A DNA stretch of 64,000 bases from Incurvaria masculella. Taxonomy: Eukaryota > Arthropoda > Insecta > Lepidoptera > Incurvariidae. Below the pieces are notes generated by a model. That model was not told where the DNA came from, ran no database searches, and saw nothing but the letters and a program-made list of their open reading frames with translations. The stretch is taken from the NCBI GenBank assembly GCA_946894095.1, contig OX335661.1, positions 248,001 to 312,000 of the forward strand, in the 5' to 3' direction. Shown one piece after another: positions 9,561-20,130 of this stretch. The translations under genes were made by a program, and so were the position numbers. The first letter of the stretch is position 1. Every line of letters begins with the position of its first letter.

Positions 9561-12080
9561 TTAGTTCTTGCGCGGTCTACCACGTTTGCGTTTCTCCTGC
9601 ATAGGAGCTTGGGCTCGGCCTATGAAGGGAGTGAGCTGTGAAACATGATACTTACCCGATAGTTCACCGCCTCCGGTGCGCCCCAGGAGATATGTGGTAG
9701 TGCTGACAGCTTCTCGAATTTCATATGGACCATCCCGACGAGGAATGAATTTAGGGGTTTGCCCGCGCTTTGTGTCATTAGCGCCCTGCGTCTTAAGAAG
9801 TACAAGGTCACCTTCTTTGTAGTCGGGAGCTGGGCGGCGGTTCTCGTCTGCATATTCCTTCCGAGTCGCTTGCGCTTTCTCATGGACGTCTCGAGCATTC
9901 AGGAGAACTGTAGATAACCTTTTAAGGTAAGGGGTTATACTTACTACGACTGTATCACTATCCACGATCGATCTCATGTCCGTCAATACGTCAGCTGGAG
10001 CTCGGAGCTCACGGCCGAAAGTTAAGTAAGCCGGAGAGCTTCCTGTGCTGGAAGTGACAGCGGAGTTCATTGCAAATCGAATAGCTGCAAGATGGTCATC
10101 CCAAGTGCTATGGTCTTGACCTACAAGGATAGCAAGCTGTGGTTTCAAGTCTCTATTTTTCCTTTCTATAGGGTTAGATTCTGGATGATAAACGGGTGTT
10201 AGAGACTGGCTGATACCCATGGTGTGACATACTTGCTGCATGACCTCGCTAATAAATTGAACTCCGTTGTCACTGATCATTCTTCTTGGTACCCCGAACC
10301 TCAAAAATACTTCTGATATAAGTACCTTGGCGCATTCAGCGCTTGTCGCACCCTGTAGAGCGAAGAGCTCAACCCATCGTGAACAAACATCTTCAATGAT
10401 GAGGATCCATTTGTTCCCGCTATCGGTCTCTGGGAGTGGACCAAATAGATCTACTGACATTACTTCAAAGCGGCGGGCAGCAGCCGGGGTCTGTACCAAA
10501 CCAGCCGGTTTCCTAGTATCTACTTTATAACGTTGACATGGTACACAATTTTTTATATATCCTGCGATGTAAGATCGCATTCCAGGCCAATAATATTTAC
10601 CACTTAAGCGCTGGAACGTACGCTCTACGCCGAAATGTCCGGCAGTGGGAGCATCGTGGTAGTCTGCCAGCACTCGTGCTCGCTCATGATCTGGCACCAC
10701 CAAACAGGCTTCATCTGTTTCTTCTTGCTCGGGTCCGTACCTGTACAGTATCCCATCAGACATAACATAACCCCTATCTGCCCAAGCTCTCCCCCTAAAC
10801 GGATCATCGGACTCCATACCTTCGATGATCTTCCGAACCTCGGGGTCCTTGAGCTGGTTCTCTCGGATATCTGTGGGGCTTTTAAGCGGCAGGTCCACAA
10901 CTGTTACACAGAGGTCACAGCTGGCATCTTCAGTGCAAGTGGGCCGCGATAACGTGTCTGCAATGACGTTAACCTTACCCGGTGTGTACTCTATTTGCAG
11001 ATTATATTCTTGGAGAGCGAGTGCCCATCTAGCAAGGCGGCCGCTCGGGGATTTAACGTTCATTAACCACCTAAGCGGTTGGTGGTCTGACCTTACAACT
11101 ACTTCAGCTCCATCGATGTACCCTCTGAACTTAGAGACGGCCCACACCACTGCCAAGGCCTCCCTCTCCGTCGTAGTGTAATTTTTTTCTGCAACATTCA
11201 AAAGGCGGCTCGCGTACTCGATGGGGCGTTCGTCTGCCCCCTCCCCCTGCATGAGGACTGCACCCAGGGCGTACCCGCTACTATCGGTCCTTAACACATA
11301 ACGCTTTGTCTCGTCTGCTTGCCTTAGTATCGGTGCTGAAACAAGCAGGGACTTTATATGTTCATAGGAGTTTTGTTGTGACGAACCCCACTGCCATGGT
11401 GCTGCTTTCTTCATCAAGTTGGTCAAAGGTCTGGCGACTTCGGCATAGTTTGGTATGAAGCGCCGGAACCAGCTCGACGTCTGCAAAAAACATTTCAAGT
11501 GTTTAAGATTCTGAGGAGGCTTCATTTCCATGATGGCGGCAGTCTTATCCGGATCCATGTGTATACCACCCGGAACAATGACGTGTCCCAAGAACTTAAC
11601 TGAGCTACGAGCAAAATGACTCTTGTTACGGTTTACTCGCAGGCCGAACAAATGGAGTCTGTCAAACACGGCTTCGAGATCTTTTAAGTGGCTCTCAAAG
11701 CTCTCAGAGAGTATAATAAGATCGTCAAGATATGCTAAGATGGTAATACCATTCAAGTTAGATTTGAACCGGTCGATTAGCCTCTGAAATGTCGCTCCAG
11801 AGTTCCGTAAGCCCATGGGCATTCTTTTAAATCTGAATGTTCCCAGGGGTGTGATAAACGCTGTTTTGTCTCGGTCGTCAGGGTGTACATTCACTTGAAA
11901 ATACCCAGTGCGGAGATCGAGGGTTGTCATAAAGTTGCTAGTTTTTGCCGAATGAAGAATATCTTCAATTCTCGGCAGAGGATAGCGGTCAGGCTCTGTC
12001 ACCGCATTGAGCTTCCTATAATCAATGCATAGCCTTGTACCTCCATCCTTCTTGGCGACTAGCACGCAAACGCCCACGGT
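9561..12080 (-). pseudogene. Gypsy pol: reverse transcriptase, RNase H, integrase
   Basis: One long minus-strand frame covers most of pol. From the N-terminus it shows RT (VLVAKKDGGTRLCIDYRKLN, then active site YLDD near 11,720), RNase H (RTDSSGYALGAVL), the integrase HHCC zinc finger (TAGHFGVERTF, CVPCQRYK), and the integrase core with Asp in VDLFGPL, Asp in ISDNGVQF and Glu in NPIERKNRDLK. A GPYEI segment and a basic AT-hook-like end (KRKRGRPRKN) follow. The catalytic residues are intact. Its N-terminal edge is out of frame with the protease frame near 12,064-12,082, in the middle of the first RT block, so this is a mutation rather than a usual programmed frameshift site. Confidence 0.92.
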
Positions 12081-12960
12081 GACTCGCACTCCTCGATCAC
12101 GTCGGCCTCGAGTAGTTTTTCCAGCTCTCCTTTTAGTGCATCCTTCCTGCACTGAGACATCCGGTAAGGTGGGGAAGCGATGGGCTCCTGTTTTTCACCA
12201 ATCTTGATTCTGTGCGTCGCAAACTCGGTGGCTGGTCCCTCGGAAGCGAACTGTCCCGCTCTCTGTAAAATAAATTCATTCAGTGTGACTTTCTGCTTCG
12301 TTGTAAGATTTTGGCCTTCACCATCCCTGAGGCAAATGTCACTCGTAATGGCTCTCATAAGTTCAGCATGAGGAAGGCGTAAGGTGAATTTTGCAACAAA
12401 GGGGAAACGACAATCAGGATCATCAGCGAAATTCCATGACCTCTGGGGTATATCAAGAATGATACCTGCATCCATTATGAAGTCACGTCCCAGAAGTGTC
12501 TTTGTGTCAGCGTCGGATAGAACCAAAAAATTGGTGAGAATATCTCGACCTTGAAGGTTGACAGTCACATTAGCCGTTAGAACAGTACGTACCTGTCGTG
12601 AACCATCAGCCAAACTAATGGTCCGCTGGGTCTCCTTAAACTGGACACCATGCTCGACGAGTAATGCATGAAGTGTAGGACTGGCAACACAATGCGTCGC
12701 GCCGGTATCGACGACGGCGACACCCTCCCGGTCCAAGACTTTAATGCTTACCATGGGTTGCGAACTATCGGTGCCCTCATTCTCAAATGTATTAAAATCG
12801 ACTGGCTTAGACGATGTGCTCGTGCCTTTACAGTTGCTACACTTTGACCTCACTACTCCGAGTTGGCCACACCCATAGCATCGCAATGTAGGAATACAGT
12901 TTTTTTCGAATTTATTGGCAGGCCCATCCGATTTCTCGGTTAGTTTTTCTGACTTACCTT
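12064..12960 (-). pseudogene. Gypsy zinc knuckle, protease and start of RT
   Basis: The minus-strand frame carries a nucleocapsid-like zinc knuckle (CYGCGQLGVVRSKC) and an aspartic protease (VVDTGATHCV, then TKTLLGRDFIMDAG). The start of RT (LEADVIEECESPWAF) ends at the frame break near 12,064. In the knuckle the usual His is Val, so the CCHC zinc site lacks one ligand. The frame is open further 5' to 13,177, but that extension translates the wrong frame of gag. Confidence 0.85.
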
Positions 12961-12965
12961 GCTTA

Positions 12966-13207
12966 TCACGTAAGTATAATAAATAAAGTATAGTAAAGTA
13001 AATATGAACAACGGATTCGGTTCCGTTTCTGATCAGTAGTGTGAACGTTCGAGTTAGTAGCGGGGGAGTTTTTCTTGGGAGAGCTCCCAATAGTTGCTTG
13101 TGTGACAGCGGGTGGCACAGTAGGTGACAACTTAGAGTTGGAAGTTTGTACCAACTTATTTCCGCTGACTTCCTCAAGTGCTTCCTCTACGACCCTCGAT
13201 TTATCAA
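12966..13207 (-). pseudogene. Gypsy gag, C-terminal part in a second frame
   Basis: The minus-strand frame starts in DKSRVVEEALEEVSG, typical of the segment after the gag capsid, then a Pro/Ser/Thr-rich linker. It runs into an AT-rich patch (about 12,960-13,010) before the zinc knuckle resumes in another frame. The junction with the upstream gag frame is at about 13,208. Confidence 0.7.
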
Positions 13208-13981
13208 TCAACATTTCAACACTTTTACACGCAGCCTTTTACGCACGCGCCTATTTAACGAACCGTATATTATATCTAACATTACAACATCAGACAATGT
13301 ATATGGTAATTTAGCCATACTGGCTCTCACTCGTGAAACAAAAATATCAGCACGTTCTGTGCTCTGTTCGGCAGAGAAAATGTCTTGGAATATTTTGTAT
13401 GCAGGACGCGGGGCTCCAAACATTCCGCGCAATCGGGATATAGCATTGGTCCACGAAACTGTTGTCGCCTTAACGCCTTGCCACCATACAGCCGCCTCGC
13501 CGGTCAGGAGCATTGGTAGCCCCTTCAGTGCACGCTCGTCGGTGACGTTCGCGCACTCTTTGTAGACCTCGATGGCGTCGACGAAGGCTTCTAGGACTTC
13601 GGGAGTGTTTTGAGGGTCACCGTCAAATCGGGCGGTGCACTTCGCGAAGCTTCCAACGGGCGCTGAGAAAACGGGGGCCGCGCTGGTCGTGACAGCGCTT
13701 GCGGTAGCGGCGCCTGGTGCGAGCGCTGGCGCATGGCCGCTCGCCGCGGCCGGTGACGACAGGATACTCTCCATTAACAATCTGCTGGCCTCTGCTTGAG
13801 TCTTCGCCACGTTGCGTAAAAGAGAAGCTAGTTGCTCCTCCGTGATGAGCAACGCGTCGCGCGGCGATGCGGGCGCGCGCTCCTGTGGCGCTACGATTGT
13901 GATATCTGCGGTGCTCGTACCACTCTCTTCATCGCTGGTCTCACGGACTTGATCGCTCTCGCGATTCTTCTTCCGCGGCAT
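13208..13981 (-). pseudogene. Gypsy gag, capsid part
   Basis: I chose the Met at 13,981 (MPRKKNRESDQ). An Ala/Pro-rich stretch is followed by a capsid-like domain with GSFAKCTARFDGDPQN, LTGEAAVWWQGV and QSTERADIFVSRVRA, typical of the retrotransposon gag family. The frame ends early at 13,208 just after a basic run (RRVRKRLR). The product would have assembled the particle. Confidence 0.85.
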
Positions 13982-14079
13982 GTTGACAAAGAGTTGTAAC
14001 AAATCCGAACAAAGCGCGTGGTTACAAGAATGCTCGTTGGCTCACTCGACTTTTGTTCTTGCCACTAGTTGGGCGACAC

Positions 14080-14319
14080 TGTAACTCGTTTGTAGTTCCA
14101 AAAATGGTTTTTTTTTATTATCAGGAAAAAAACCGTGGGTCAAACACAAGAACAAAAAAATATCATGAGCCAATAACCAAAACTTATTCCGCAGAAAACT
14201 GTCACTCTCTCTAAAAAAACCGGCGTCACAGAATAGCATATCTATCGCGTCCAATGACACTAGGCCCGTCCACACGGCGGGGACACACTTGATGCCGGTT
14301 CACACGTCACCATGTTATA
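14080..14319 (-). repeat. 5' LTR of the gypsy element
   Basis: Pairs with 9,280-9,519. Going into the element on the minus strand, the sequence after GTTACA is gtgtcgcccaac, weakly like a tRNA primer-binding site (tggcgcccaac), so the primer assignment is tentative. Confidence 0.93.
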
Positions 14320-14419
14320 TTATTTATTTTTCATTTTTTAGTTCGATTTATCAATTAGTTATTATTACTACAGAGGATCTATAAAATAATTTATTAATCC
14401 TGGCGGTCCTAATAAGGAT

Positions 14420-15478
14420 AATGGGAAAATGTTATGAAATTGGGACCCTTACTTTTTACGTTATACATAAACGATTTAGATAGTTTCATTAAAAAATTGT
14501 TTTTCTTTTGTACGCTGATGATGCAAAATTTTTCAAAATTATATCTTCCAGTGACGACTGCAACCAGTTGCAACATGACCTCAAAAACCTACAATTGTTT
14601 TGCACTGACAACCAACTTTTTTTAAACACAGATAAATGCTATAGCATAACATACTCCAGAAAACGTAACCCAATACTATATGACTACAGACTAAACAACA
14701 CAATTTTAACACGAGTTACGCAAATAAGAGATCTCGGTGTCATACTTGACAATAAAATGCGGTTTCATCTACATGTTGATCACATGTTAAATAAGGCATA
14801 TAAACAATAAAGTTTTATTTTAAGGGTAGGTAGGCATTTCACACACGCTTCAACTTATAAGACACTTTATTATAGCTTTGTTAGGAACCAATTAGAGTTT
14901 GCAAGTACAGTATGGAACCCACAATACGATATCTACATTGATCGAATTGAAAAAAATCTGCACAAATTCCTCAAATCTCTCGACTATAGGACTGGACACG
15001 ATTGTTTTTTAAATTACAATACCTCTGCATTACGTTACTCTATACCGTCTTTGCAAAGCCGACGCCATCTCAATGATGCAGCTTTTTTGTGGAAGATAAT
15101 TAATTGCCACGTGGACTCTCCATCTTTAATAGAGAAAATTACTTTTAAAGTACCTCATCATACTACACGCAATAAGGACCTGCTTTATATACCCTCATGC
15201 TACACAAATTATGCTCAAAACACTTTTGTTCGACGTAGTTTGAGCAACTATAACAAACATTTATTTGAAGTAGATTTATTTTGTAACTCATTATTACCAT
15301 TTAGGAAGAAAACCATGAAAATTATATTATTTACTTGTTGATTTATGTTCTATCTTTAATATGTCTTTCTTTTATTTTCCTCACTTGTATATTTACTATC
15401 TTATGTTATCACATCACAACTACATCAAAATATACTCTCAATAAGTAATTATACATGTAAAAATAGGGAACTATAGGT
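14420..15478 (+). pseudogene. LINE (CR1/Jockey-like) ORF2 C-terminal fragment
   Basis: 5'-truncated non-LTR reverse transcriptase. GPLLFTLYINDLDS is at 14,440, then after a frame change near 14,505 the active-site motif YADDAKFF, then TQIRDLGVILDNKMRFHLHVD. Another frame break near 14,810 leads to a C-terminal region (about 14,820-15,341) ending KKTMKIILFTC, with a shared VWNPQYDIYIDRIEKNL-type block. At least two indels make it non-functional. 15,342-15,478 is the 3' untranslated part. Confidence 0.85.
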
Positions 15479-15863
15479 CAGCCTCAGTGGCCCAGTGGCG
15501 CGACACTTCGGCGATCGCTCTCCGAAGTTAAGCAACGCTGGGTCCGGTCTGGTCTTGCGGATGGGTGACCATTCGACCGTTGAGAGAGGCTGGCCGTGGT
15601 TCGGATTCCACGTTAAGCTGTAGGTCCCCTTCCTTACTTACTAGGTGGTAGGGTTTATCCCGCCCGGGTTGGTACCATCGCATTGGATGAACGATGGTCG
15701 AAGCGGCAATGAAAATTGTCCGTGTTTTCCATCCAGTTCAATGTAGCCGTGCCATATAAGGAAGGTCCTGGCATGGCATCTAGTTCCCATGTGGTGTGTT
15801 GGGCTAATACCATGACAGAACTTGTGGTATTAGCCATCCATGTCCAGTCACATAAAAAAAAAA
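15479..15863 (+). mobile_element. 5S rRNA-derived SINE, full-length-like copy
   Basis: The head at about 15,505-15,575 contains ccgaagttaagcaacg and ggatgggtgacc at the spacing of box A and box C of the 5S rRNA internal promoter, and so resembles insect 5S RNA from about nucleotide 42 to 90. A middle segment (gaggctggccgtggtt ... ccccttccttacttac) is shared with the 23.6-30.9 kb satellite. The tail (ggtggtagggttt ... cgcccgggttggtacc ... gaagcggcaatg ... ccatccatgtccag) recurs at 31,610-31,850 and, inverted, at 35,405-35,540. It ends in an A-run. It would be transcribed by RNA polymerase III and copied by a LINE. Confidence 0.8.
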
Positions 15864-16300
15864 TGTGATATTCTTTACTTAAACTGTTATGAAATTATTG
15901 CATTGTCATCGGTCCTTGATACGTATGCAAAGTTTCAAATTGATCAGACTTCTGGAAACTGGTGAAAATTAAGTTCAAAGATTCCGTTACATAGATACAT
16001 ACATAGATACAACCCAAGCTAATAAAAGCGTGTTAAAAACCGGTTCCGCCGTGGCTCGAACCTGCTACGCCTGCGCCGTATTTCAGGCGATCTGGCTGCG
16101 GCGATAACTCGACTGTGACGCGCAAGGCGAACTCGACGTGTGCATTCTATACCTACACGGAACGCGTACTTCACTTGGCGCGCTCGCAGCTCTTGCAAGC
16201 GCTGTGATTCCCTACCATAAAGGCTACTAAATACGCACATGCACTTTCCTTACTCCCATAAGCAACCTTAATATCAACACTCTGCATACAAATATACTTT
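15864..16300. other. Intervening DNA with a tRNA box-B-like patch on the minus strand
   Basis: No gene. Near 16,040-16,060 the minus strand reads aggttcgagccacggcgg, a box-B-like sequence, followed by taacacgcttttattagctt. I suspect a repeat fragment but cannot define its ends. The last 50 bases may be the 5' leader of the ORF that starts at 16,306. Confidence 0.4.
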
Positions 16301-16305
16301 AAGCA

Positions 16306-17400
16306 ATGATGAACTGCAAGCTATGTCAAAAAGAAATATTCGACGGAGATGCTATATCTTGTTCGTTATGCCTCTGTAATTGGCATTTTGCATGCGTTGG
16401 TATGAGGGAGTCCAACTTTAGGAAGATGGGTAAACAACGCGAAAATTGGAAATGTCCGGACTGTAAAGACGAAAACAGGGCCAAAGTAGACCTGCCTTCT
16501 ACAAAGCGGCTAACTATCGGCACTACTGATACACGCGCTGAACCTGTAATCCAACCCGTGGGGGGTGCTCTCTCCGCCGCCGCTTCCGCTGTCGTCGTTC
16601 CGGGCAGTAATTCCGACCGAGATGTCGATCAAATCGTGCAGATTGTACGTCGGTGCTTCGCGGGTGAGTTCGAAGCCATTCACGCAAAGCTCAACATGTT
16701 ACCTGAGCTAAAGGAATCGGCCGAATACATATCTGCCGAGTATGACGAATTAAAAAAGATGTTTTCAGAGTCTTTGTCGACTATAAAAGAATTGAAGTCA
16801 GAGAATTCCAGTCTACGTACAGAAGTCCGTGACCTAAACTCCCGGCTATCATATATGGAGCAGCAGTCCAGGGAAATGAACCTCGAAATTCAATGCGTCC
16901 CTGAGCACAAATCCGAAAATTTAGTTACAACAGTGAAGCAGCTCGGGTCTGTGATTTCACGCCCGATTGCTGATTCGGAAATCCTTAACGTTCACAGGGT
17001 AGCTAAGGCCAGACCCGAGTCTGACAGGGCTAAGTCTATTGTGCTAAAACTGTCGTCTACGAGAACTAGAGACGAGATCCTCACAGCGGTATCCAACTTC
17101 AACAAATCTCACAAAGACGACAAACTGAACTCATCGCACCTGGGCATCGGTGGCACTAAGTCGGCAGTGTATGTGAGTGAGCATCTGTCACCATCCAACA
17201 AGGCACTGCACGCGGCAACAAGAAGCAAGGCCAAGGAATGTGGTTATAAGTTTGTCTGGATCAGGAATGGACGCATACTTGTACGAAAGGATGAACAAAC
17301 AGCCCAAGTATTGGTTATCACAGTCATACCATATATGTGTAAACGGGGACGCTACGCTCACGTTTCGGGCATGGCTCGTTCAAAAACATGTGCCAAATAA
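16306..17400 (+). CDS. LINE ORF1-type protein: PHD finger, coiled coil, FP-like C-terminal domain
   Basis: A 364-codon open frame. Residues 4-55 form a PHD finger (CKLCQKEIF ... CSLCLCNWHFACV ... WKCPDC). Residues about 140-200 form a coiled coil (YDELKKMFSESLSTIKEL, then ENSSLRTEVRDLNSRLSYME). Residues about 205-345 resemble the baculovirus FP-protein C-terminal domain, with VYVSEHLSPSNKALHAATR and GYKFVWIRNGRILVRKDE. This combination is typical of insect CR1/Jockey-type LINE ORF1 proteins, which bind RNA and form particles. The last residues after ILVRKDE look altered, and no ORF2 follows, so it is probably a truncated LINE copy. A domesticated host protein is the less likely alternative. 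Confidence 0.75.
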   Translation: MMNCKLCQKEIFDGDAISCSLCLCNWHFACVGMRESNFRKMGKQRENWKCPDCKDENRAKVDLPSTKRLTIGTTDTRAEPVIQPVGGALSAAASAVVVPGSNSDRDVDQIVQIVRRCFAGEFEAIHAKLNMLPELKESAEYISAEYDELKKMFSESLSTIKELKSENSSLRTEVRDLNSRLSYMEQQSREMNLEIQCVPEHKSENLVTTVKQLGSVISRPIADSEILNVHRVAKARPESDRAKSIVLKLSSTRTRDEILTAVSNFNKSHKDDKLNSSHLGIGGTKSAVYVSEHLSPSNKALHAATRSKAKECGYKFVWIRNGRILVRKDEQTAQVLVITVIPYMCKRGRYAHVSGMARSKTCAK

Positions 17401-17946
17401 TTATTACAATTACACAAACTAAAAAATAAAATCAAAAATATCAACAATGCATATTATTATATAAGACTGAAAAGAGGTGGAGAGGAAATTGATGATTGCA
17501 CACGAATGTTAGATGAAACTTTCATACTGTTTGAAATGTGATAGCCATAAGAATCCCACACAGTGAAGGCAAGCAACCATAAGAAAATTGTGCATTATTT
17601 GAATATGGATTCGATTGACTTACTGAGAACTACTTCTTAAGAAGAACCCGCCAAGAAACTTCACCGGTTCATAGATTTTTCTGTCTACAATAATGAAATA
17701 CACACATAGATCTAAATGCTACTGAAAAAAATGTTTTCGCAGAACATGCAATCACAAAAATATATACTTCACAATGCTTACAACAAATCGATGCGTATAC
17801 CTCTATGTTTAGAACAAATCAATAATGGCACTGAAAATAGATAAATGATGGATACCAATGTTGACCTCCCAAATAATTGAAATGACTCAGTTGCTGGGTA
17901 CCATGGGACCGAACTCGGCAAAGATAAATGTCATCCATGAAAATGC
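17401..17946. other. No gene; possible LINE 3' remnant
   Basis: Non-coding. A patch near 17,636-17,672 (agaagaacccgccaagaaacttc) resembles LINE 3' sequences seen at 46.9 and 63.4 kb, but the match is short. Confidence 0.4.
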
Positions 17947-19664
17947 TTATTTTATTTTCGGCAGATAGTGATAGCTCTCCCAGCACGCAGGGACACATAA
18001 TCCCTTGTTGCAGGTAGAGCACATAATTCGCACTGCCTTTCACACACGGAAAGCAGCAACTTTGGAACATGGACAACATCTTTCCTCAGCCGAATCTCGA
18101 CAGACGAATCATCGGGTATATATGGGGTGTTGGTGTCGCAATGTTTGAATACTTATCCACCAACGCCTCAGCCGAATTCTCGCGGAAACTCCTATGGGTT
18201 TGTGGATTTGTCGATGGAGGACAAAAGCATTGTGAATGCTCACATTGAGCAACCGTTTGAACATTTTCATGTACCACTTCAAGCCCCGTTTTCAACAAAT
18301 ACATGGATAACTTTTGATCTTTGAGATATACGCCACCCATGTATTTGAAGTAGGCCTTTAAAACGATGGGCTTGGAGTAAGAAACAGGATGACTGCTGCC
18401 CTTTACCCATCTATGGGCAATATTCGTTCTAGCGTCGTGGCATGTAGAAATTGCGCTAACAACCTTCGTGTCTTTCCAGGACAAAACTGAAACGTCCCCG
18501 CAATGGCGCGATACTATTGTGCCTTTTGCAGCCGATTTCGGAAGTTTGATTATATCGGGAACATTTTTGCGATTAACGCGCAATGTTCCGGCACAATCAA
18601 ACCCCCGTGTCTTCAAATAACGTGCCAGTGCTGGGCTGTTGTAGAAATTATCCATAGCCAAATAATGCCCTTTGAACTTCAAGCCCTGCAACAGATTCAA
18701 TACTATCTGCGTAGTTTTTCCTGCAAGTTCGGTGATATCACAGCTGGAAGACTGTCCTGATTCCTTACCAGTGTAAATCACGAACCTCCACAGATAGCCT
18801 GTCGATGACTCACACAATTCAAACGACTTTATGGCAAACCTAGCCGCCATTGTCCTTATGCATTGGGCCCAAGATAGATGACCCCTCCATAACGCCAAGG
18901 ACTCATCAATTGATAAATGCTCATCAACCACATGCAACTCCTGGTACTTGGCGTTGCATTGGTCGATGATCGGCATAAGTTTGGATAATTTCGGCTGGTC
19001 GCATCGGTCATTCCCATACTGATCCACAAAGTGCAGGAATTCGGTGAGAAGAATGAACCTGCTGTAGGTCATGATAGCTCGAAAACCTGGGCAATTGAAA
19101 AATCGGGTAGTTTTCCAGTAGTCGTCTATCCTCAACCTAGGTGAGTGGCCCCATGACTGCAAATATTCCAAACAGAACATAAAATTAGTCAACATCCGTT
19201 TCGTGCCAATCATGCAACCGGCTCTTTTCAGTAAGTTCACCCTTTTCAGTCTTCTCAACTATGGTTTGCCAGGCGTATCGGTTGGTTTCGTCGGCGATAC
19301 GCTGCATGATGTCTTTGTCCCAGATTGCAACAAAGGTATCATATGGCGTATCAAACGGCTTAGTAGGTCCGGTGGGTCCACCTGTAAAGGTTCCTCTCCT
19401 GCCACCGAAACTAGTTGCCATGTGGTGTGTTGCTAATATCATGTCAGTTGGTTTGGTATTGTCTATCCATGTTCTCCATCTCCGAAGGGATATAGGATCT
19501 CTCAGTGTTCTATCGTCTTTATCATGGAGAATGCTCGTCGGAGCTGCATAACGATTTCCCTCCGTCCCCTTTCTACCATCGCACAACAGGCAAGGAATGC
19601 ACACATTCCCCGTCCATTTTTCTAAATAAAATGTAGACTTATTTATGTTTCCAAACCGCTCCAA
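17947..19664 (-). pseudogene. piggyBac-family transposase, frame-broken
   Basis: The N-terminal part (19,664-19,190) contains PYDTFVAIWDKDIM and ETNRYAWQ, ending at a frame break near 19,185. The core (19,258-18,086) has the first catalytic Asp in SIDESLALW and the second in AMDNFYNSP. The third block reads GGVYLKDQ, where the catalytic Asp of GGVD is Tyr. After another break near 18,085, a third frame encodes the C-terminal cysteine-rich domain (CSTCNKGLCVPACWESYH) and stops at 17,947-17,949. Two frame changes plus loss of a catalytic Asp make it inactive. I could not locate terminal repeats or TTAA duplications. Confidence 0.88.
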
Positions 19665-19981
19665 CTTTACGGTTTAATGAATTGTCCTTCTTCAAAAAAA
19701 TTCGCAGTTTTCTTTATTTGGGACTATTTGTCGTCACCAGAAGATTGCCATTTGTCTATTTATGGTGTCCTTTTCTGCGGTACTCCAAGGTCAACGAATA
19801 AACACTATTTTCTTCGTCTCTACTTTTTTTACCCATAATTGCTCTGTTTTCTTTCTTCTGGTTTTCCGATTACTTTTGGTTCTCCAATCTCGATATCTTC
19901 ATCTAACTAACTAGTCATCTTAAAGAACTACCTTTTTGTTAATGTAATCTGACATGGATGACTAATACCACACAACCACCG
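19665..19981. other. No recognisable gene
   Basis: Probably leader of the piggyBac copy plus flanking DNA. No structure seen. Confidence 0.4.
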
Positions 19982-19984
19982 TTA

Positions 19985-20032
19985 CAGCTCGTTCCCACCT
20001 GTCGGCTATCTGATCCGTATATTAATCGGATG
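19985..20032 (+). repeat. Left TIR of Harbinger-1
   Basis: Matches the reverse complement of 22,750-22,797 with few mismatches, including atccgtatattaa followed by cgga. Confidence 0.9.
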
Positions 20033-20130
20033 TCGGCGCCTTTGTTCACACACACGATTAATAATCGGTTGTCGGCCACGGTCGAAGCTAGTGCCAATTT
20101 TAAGCACTCTACGCGAGGCGATTGTGCACG

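Larger units (their letters stand above)
9280..14319 (-). mobile_element. Ty3/gypsy LTR retrotransposon, full length but frame-broken
   Basis: The two LTRs are 9,280-9,519 and 14,080-14,319, each 240 bp, differing at only one position (9,493 G versus 14,293 T). Both sides are flanked by TTAT (9,276-9,279 and 14,320-14,323), a 4-bp target duplication. On the minus strand the LTR starts TATAAC and ends GTTACA, imperfect inverted ends. A polypurine tract (agagggggagga) precedes the 3' LTR just right of 9,519. The order is gag, zinc knuckle, protease, RT, RNase H, integrase. LTR identity means a recent insertion, although gag and pol need at least three frame changes. Confidence 0.95.

Noticed and set aside
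10267..11181. Plus-strand open frames of 75-118 codons
   Set aside because: Shadows of the minus-strand pol gene.
12050..12110. Programmed frameshift between protease and RT
   Set aside because: The shift lies within a conserved RT block with no slippery heptamer seen, so a mutation or sequence error fits better.
16306..17400. Host chromatin protein based on the PHD finger
   Set aside because: The coiled coil and FP-like C-terminus are the standard LINE ORF1 combination in insects; host use is kept only as a minor possibility.
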